Shown here in pieces: positions 60,246 through 64,000 of a stretch of DNA of 64,000 nucleotides (position 1 is its first letter; each line of letters starts with the position of its first letter). The stretch is from Halobacteriovorax marinus (GTDB taxonomy: Bacteria > Bdellovibrionota > Bacteriovoracia > Bacteriovoracales > Bacteriovoracaceae). The DNA lies in assembly GCA_002163155.1 (NCBI GenBank), contig MAAO01000006.1:930001-994000 (forward strand). The letters are read 5' to 3'. The notes under the pieces are model-generated. The model was not told the DNA's origin. It made no database searches and saw nothing but the letters and a program-made list of their open reading frames with translations. Position numbers and translations under genes: made by a program.

Positions 60246-61352
60246 TTATAATTTTAATTCTGTGTAAGTAAGATCTAAATCTTCAGCAACTTGTTTGTAA
60301 ACCAGGTCTCCGTGGTAAACATTGATTCCTTTTTTGAAGGCCTCATCTCTCTTTGCAGCTTCATCAACACCAATATTCGCAATCATTCTCGCGTACTTCA
60401 TTGTAACGTTAGTGAGAGCGTAAGTAGAAGTTCTAGCAACTGCTCCTGGCATATTAGCTACACAGTAATGAACAACTCCATCTACTTCGAAAGTTGGATC
60501 TTTGTGAGTCGTTGGTCTACAAGTTTCAATACATCCACCTTGATCAACAGCGATATCAACAACAACAGAACCTTTTTCCATTTTTGAAATCATATCTCTT
60601 GTCACAAGCTTTGGTGCTTTCGCTCCAGGAATTAAAACCGCTCCAATGACAAGGTCAGAAGCGATGACTGTTTTTTCAATATTATCCATATTTGAAAAGA
60701 GTGTAGTTATTCTATTATCAAAAAGGTCATCAAGCTCAGCTAGTCTTCTAGTTGAAAGATCAATTGCAGTTACATCTGCTCCCATACCCATGGCCATCTT
60801 GATAGCGTTAGTTCCAGCAATCCCACAACCGATAACTGTTACTTTTGCTCTTCTTGTTCCTGGTACACCACCAAGAAGAATCCCTTTTCCACCGTGATCT
60901 TTTTGAAGATAAGCGGCACCAATTTGAGTGGCCATCCTTCCTGCAACTTCTGACATAGGAGTTAAAAGAGGTAGTGAGTTATCTTCGGGTTGAATTGTTT
61001 CATAAGCGATACAAGTTGAACCAGAGGCCATTAGACCTTTTGTTTGTTCAGGATCTGCAGCAAGGTGAAGGTAAGTGTAAAGAATATGCTTAGGTCTCAA
61101 ACAAGCAATTTCTCTTGCTTGAGGTTCTTTAACTTTAATAATCATTTCTGATTTTTCAAAAACTTCTTCAAGTGTTGGAAGCATAGTTGCTCCAACTTTT
61201 ATATACTCTTCGTCTTCGATTCCAATTCCAACACCGGCATTAGTTTCAACAAAAACTTCATGACCATCATGAACTAATTGTCTTACTCCACCAGGAACTA
61301 GACCCACGCGATTTTCGTTATTTTTGATTTCTTTAGGGACTCCGATTTTCAT
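60246..61352 (-). CDS. ald: Alanine dehydrogenase
   Basis: A 368-residue NAD-dependent alanine dehydrogenase, which interconverts alanine with pyruvate and ammonia. It begins MKIGVPKEIKNNENRV, the family's N-terminus with the R15-type residue, and has the nucleotide-binding VTVIGCGIAGTNA motif and VVDIAVDQGGCIETCRPT. The substrate-binding residues of Ald are in usual places (K75-type KVKEP, H96-type LHLAAD). Ribosome site GGAG. Probably used to feed amino acids from prey into central metabolism. Confidence 0.96.
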   Translation of the reverse strand: MKIGVPKEIKNNENRVGLVPGGVRQLVHDGHEVFVETNAGVGIGIEDEEYIKVGATMLPTLEEVFEKSEMIIKVKEPQAREIACLRPKHILYTYLHLAADPEQTKGLMASGSTCIAYETIQPEDNSLPLLTPMSEVAGRMATQIGAAYLQKDHGGKGILLGGVPGTRRAKVTVIGCGIAGTNAIKMAMGMGADVTAIDLSTRRLAELDDLFDNRITTLFSNMDNIEKTVIASDLVIGAVLIPGAKAPKLVTRDMISKMEKGSVVVDIAVDQGGCIETCRPTTHKDPTFEVDGVVHYCVANMPGAVARTSTYALTNVTMKYARMIANIGVDEAAKRDEAFKKGINVYHGDLVYKQVAEDLDLTYTELKL

Positions 61353-61445
61353 CCTTAACTCCTACATGTAAAATATTTGTAAATTCTCAGAAAATATAAT
61401 CAAATCGTTACATTATTGGAACTAAAAAAAACGTAGAGTGAAAAC

Positions 61446-62273
61446 TTAATATGTTATGTGCTGCGTGTCAAAAACAGGAAAAACAGGAAAGGAGAAGTGA
61501 TCTTGAGCATCCTGAAGAAGTTTTTCATGCTCAAGATTGTGATTCATATGAATAAGACCTGCCTTTTTAGGGGAAATTCTCTCAATATATCCAAATGCTT
61601 TGTCTCTAGATAGGTGAGTTTTGTGTTCCTGATCGGTGACACAGTCTATAATCAATAAATCTAATTCTTTTTCCCTCAGTCTATCAATTTGAGCATCTGA
61701 GATTTCGTGACAATCAATGATGTATGCGAAGTTCTCGTGAATAATCCCTAGTGTCTTAGTATATCCATGCTCTAGAAGTAGAAATTCAAACTCTTCCCCT
61801 AGATACTTGATTTTTGAGGATATATCCACAGTGTGGAGGGTGAGTTTGGGAATTCCTCCCCCGAGAGGAGGTCTCTCCTTATTGAAGAGCTCATGGGCCT
61901 TGAAAATATAAGGAAATTTAAGTGCTAAGCTCTTGGCACATTGCTGATGGGTGAAGATCGGAATAGAGGTGGCGGGAGGTCCAAAACATAGTGGTCGCAA
62001 GTCATCAATACCATGGCAGTGGTCAGCATGGTCATGGGTGATAAAGGCCATATCTACTCGAGTAATATTATTGTTTAAGAACTGAGTTCTCAGATCAACT
62101 GAAGTGTCGATGAGAATATGCATATCTTTCTTAGTCTTAATTAAGATGCTGGTTCTTAATCGTCGGTTTTTAACTTCTTGGGATTGACACACAGAGCACT
62201 GGCATCCAAGCATGGGAATTCCAGTGCTTGTACCCGATCCTAAAATAGTTATTTCATTCTTCAGATTTGCCAT
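61446..62273 (-). CDS. MBL-fold metal hydrolase (PhnP/RNase Z-like)
   Basis: A 275-residue metallo-beta-lactamase fold enzyme. The metal motif THDHADH (H80, H82, D84, H85) is intact. An N-terminal LGCQCSVCQSQ gives a CxCxxC element near residue 24, as in PhnP-type phosphodiesterases. The later LLEHG and HMNHNLEH match the other metal ligands. It is probably a cyclic phosphodiesterase, but the substrate is unknown. It stands alone, divergent from the M16 peptidase pair. Confidence 0.85.
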   Translation of the reverse strand: MANLKNEITILGSGTSTGIPMLGCQCSVCQSQEVKNRRLRTSILIKTKKDMHILIDTSVDLRTQFLNNNITRVDMAFITHDHADHCHGIDDLRPLCFGPPATSIPIFTHQQCAKSLALKFPYIFKAHELFNKERPPLGGGIPKLTLHTVDISSKIKYLGEEFEFLLLEHGYTKTLGIIHENFAYIIDCHEISDAQIDRLREKELDLLIIDCVTDQEHKTHLSRDKAFGYIERISPKKAGLIHMNHNLEHEKLLQDAQDHFSFPVFPVFDTQHITY

Positions 62274-62318
62274 ATTTCTACTGTTGTCATTGCAGTTTCA
62301 AGTGTTTAAGCTATATCT

Positions 62319-62336
62319 TTGATACAATTATATCAA
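62319..62336. promoter_or_regulatory. Operator-like inverted repeat before the M16 peptidase operon
   Basis: TTGATA (62319-62324) and TATCAA (62331-62336) with a six-base spacer, in the 95-base divergent gap. Candidate binding site or promoter overlap; AT-rich chance symmetry cannot be excluded. Confidence 0.3.
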
Positions 62337-62368
62337 TATTTCAGACAATAAAATAGGAAGAAAATTCA

Positions 62369-63766
62369 ATGACAAAACTATTAGCGCTCATGCTTATTTT
62401 AGCTACAGGAACCATGCTTTCGTGCTCCTCAAGTTCAACAAGTGATTCACAGAATCATGGTATTTCTAAGAATGGAACACTTAAGCTCGATGTAAAAAAG
62501 TACACTCTCTCCAATGGATTAAGACTACTCGTTGTCGAAAACCCACAACTGCCTATTTATACCTACAACACTTTCTTTGATGTAGGCGGAAGATACGAAG
62601 AGGCGGGAACTACTGGTGCTACTCACTTCTTAGAACATATGATGTTTAAAGGGGCCAAGAAGTATGGACCTCATAAGTTTGATACGTTCATTGAAAGCAA
62701 TGGTGGATCAACAAATGCTTATACAACTTTTGATTCAACTGTTTACTACCAAAATATGCCAAGTCATACCCTTGCAACAATTATCGATATGGAAGCAGAT
62801 CGATTACAACATATTCTCTTAGATCCTAAAGCTTTTGAAAAAGAAAGAGCGGTGGTTTTAGAAGAGAGAAAGTATCGCTATGAAAATAGTCCAAAGGGTC
62901 AACTCTTCTTGGCCATGATGCAATCAGTTTTTGATAAGACTCCCTACGGAGGATCAGTTATTGGTGACGAAAAGGATGTTAAAAATCTTGATAGGGCCAG
63001 AATGAGGAAATTCTTTGATCGCTTCTACACACCTGACAATGCCATCGTGGTAGTTGTCGGTGATGTTAAGGCTTCAGAAGTTTATTCTATGGTTAAAGAA
63101 AAATATGGAAATATACCTTCTTCAAAAGGACTTAAGGCCTTTAAAGAAAAAATGGACTCAAAAGAGCGTTATGCTTTTAAGGGAAAGTTTAAGAGAGAAA
63201 TTAAAATTAAGGGACAGAGTCCTAGTCCTATTTTCACAATCGGTTATAAAGGTATTAAAATCGGTGAGGAAGAGTCTTTTGTTTTAGATATTTTAAGTTC
63301 AGTTCTTGGAGATGGAGACAGCTCTTACTTTAATCAACTCTATGTGAAAAATAAGAAACCTCTGCTTAGTGGAATTTCTGTCGCAAATTACACTCTCAAA
63401 AATAATGGAGTTTTCTTTTTCTCAGGAGACCTTTTAAAGAGAACTAACTTAAAGAGATTTAAGAGGAAAATTCTAAGAGATATTAAGAAATCTTGTGATA
63501 TCGGAATTACCGATAGAAGTGTTCAGAAAACTAAGAATCAGTATATGATTCAGTACTTTCATGAATTGCAGTCAAATAGTGGAGTGGCCAGCTTCCTAGG
63601 TCTTAGAGAAAACTTCTTTAATGATTATGCTTACTACAAAAAAGAATTAGAAATTTATAAATCTATTACAACTGATCAAGTAAAGACTGCATGTAAGAAA
63701 TTATTTGCTAAAAATGATTACATTTTTCTCTCTGTATGGGGAAAACATCCTAAAGGAAAGAAATAA
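62369..63766 (+). CDS. M16 zinc peptidase lipoprotein
   Basis: A 465-residue M16-family peptidase with a lipobox (C19 in MLSC), so probably anchored in the periplasm or on the surface. The inverted zinc motif is H86-F-L-E89-H90 (HFLEH), and the third ligand is the glutamate in VVLEERKYRYE about 75 residues later. The second domain is partly present, as in the two-subunit M16B type. Its stop overlaps the next gene start by one base. Confidence 0.92.
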   Translation: MTKLLALMLILATGTMLSCSSSSTSDSQNHGISKNGTLKLDVKKYTLSNGLRLLVVENPQLPIYTYNTFFDVGGRYEEAGTTGATHFLEHMMFKGAKKYGPHKFDTFIESNGGSTNAYTTFDSTVYYQNMPSHTLATIIDMEADRLQHILLDPKAFEKERAVVLEERKYRYENSPKGQLFLAMMQSVFDKTPYGGSVIGDEKDVKNLDRARMRKFFDRFYTPDNAIVVVVGDVKASEVYSMVKEKYGNIPSSKGLKAFKEKMDSKERYAFKGKFKREIKIKGQSPSPIFTIGYKGIKIGEEESFVLDILSSVLGDGDSSYFNQLYVKNKKPLLSGISVANYTLKNNGVFFFSGDLLKRTNLKRFKRKILRDIKKSCDIGITDRSVQKTKNQYMIQYFHELQSNSGVASFLGLRENFFNDYAYYKKELEIYKSITTDQVKTACKKLFAKNDYIFLSVWGKHPKGKK

Positions 63767-64000
63767 TGAATTTTAAATCAGTAAAATTATTTTCACTTGC
63801 CCTTATCATTGGCCTACAAACAAATGTCTTTGGTTTTGGAAAAGACAGGATCAAGAAGTTTGATTGGAATGGAATTGAAGTTACTTATTTAGAGGACAAT
63901 AGATTTCCTATTTATCAGGCAATGATTCATTTTTCCGATGGTTCTCTTTCGGATCATCCTAAAAGACGTGGTGAAACATCTATGATGTTTGATCTTATTG
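63766..64000 (+). CDS. Second M16-family protein, start only (cut by window end)
   Basis: The first 78 residues: a signal peptide (MNFKSVKLFSLALIIGLQTNVFG) and the start of an M16-like domain (NGIEVTYLEDNRFPIYQAMIHF, GSLSD). At the position where the first protein has HFLEH, this one reads ETSMMFDL, so it lacks the zinc motif and is probably the non-catalytic partner. It is coupled to the first gene by a TAATG overlap. Confidence 0.8.
   Translation, partial: MNFKSVKLFSLALIIGLQTNVFGFGKDRIKKFDWNGIEVTYLEDNRFPIYQAMIHFSDGSLSDHPKRRGETSMMFDLI

Noticed and set aside
1-64000. tRNA, rRNA, CRISPR arrays, IS elements, prophage genes
   Set aside because: None seen in intergenic regions or gene content; every gap is under 300 bases and has no cloverleaf-like or repeat-spacer pattern.

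Overview
The window looks like chromosome of a marine predatory bacterium of the Bdellovibrionota, most likely the Bacteriovorax/Halobacteriovorax group. This is inferred from gene content and style: AT-rich throughout, many lipoproteins and secreted proteins of unknown family, a complete Gsp type II secretion operon with a PilM-like GspL, flagellin and FliL, phospholipase D, a lytic transglycosylase and secreted proteases. I see no rRNA, tRNA, CRISPR array, prophage or insertion sequence, and no obvious change of base composition, so this reads as core-type chromosome rather than a mobile island. No gene-free stretch exceeds 300 bases.

Layout. 1-4192 (minus): SUF iron-sulfur operon rrf2-sufB-sufC-sufD-sufS, with sufS cut by the window edge. 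4472-6717: sterol-desaturase-like hydroxylase, a small unknown protein and a GlpG-type rhomboid protease. 6807-12440: a 1877-residue exported protein built around ten cysteine-pair units, the most unfamiliar gene here. 12475-15839: argS, a small secreted cysteine-rich protein, a GNAT acetyltransferase and a secreted unknown. 15925-19502: a two-gene type IIA topoisomerase with T4/eukaryote-like features and lysine-rich tails. 19532-24209: a membrane protein, a LamG lipoprotein, a TetR regulator, ihfA-merR and ispA.

24267-38372 (minus): the full type II secretion operon gspC-D-E-F-G-H-I-J-K-L-M-N. Most genes overlap or lie within 25 bases of each other. Several proteins carry unusual acidic, low-complexity additions. 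38610-42176: acyl-CoA dehydrogenase followed 3 bases later by a VCBS-repeat lipoprotein. 42339-44018: a DksA/TraR-type zinc-finger gene and a flagellin gene, both with leaders containing AGGATG motifs that look like CsrA targets. 44064-45995: htpG behind a sigma-32-like promoter.

46173-51336: a half-length asparaginase-like protein overlapping a six-helix membrane protein, a cysteine-rich lipoprotein, a VOC/methylmalonyl-CoA epimerase and a rhomboid-like protein that lacks the catalytic serine. 51397-54254: an orphan histidine kinase, fliL and a secreted trypsin-like protease. 54257-60202: a translationally coupled lipoprotein and phospholipase D pair, divergent from a lytic transglycosylase and its small secreted companion. 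60246-64000: alanine dehydrogenase, an MBL-fold hydrolase and a coupled M16 peptidase pair, the second cut by the window end.

Themes. The T2SS would export the many signal-peptide enzymes seen here, which suits a predator that digests prey envelope and contents, though no export substrate is demonstrated by sequence alone. Regulation visible in the DNA includes a sigma-28-like promoter for flagellin, a sigma-32-like promoter for htpG, two CsrA-like leaders and an Rrf2 iron-sulfur sensor heading the SUF operon.
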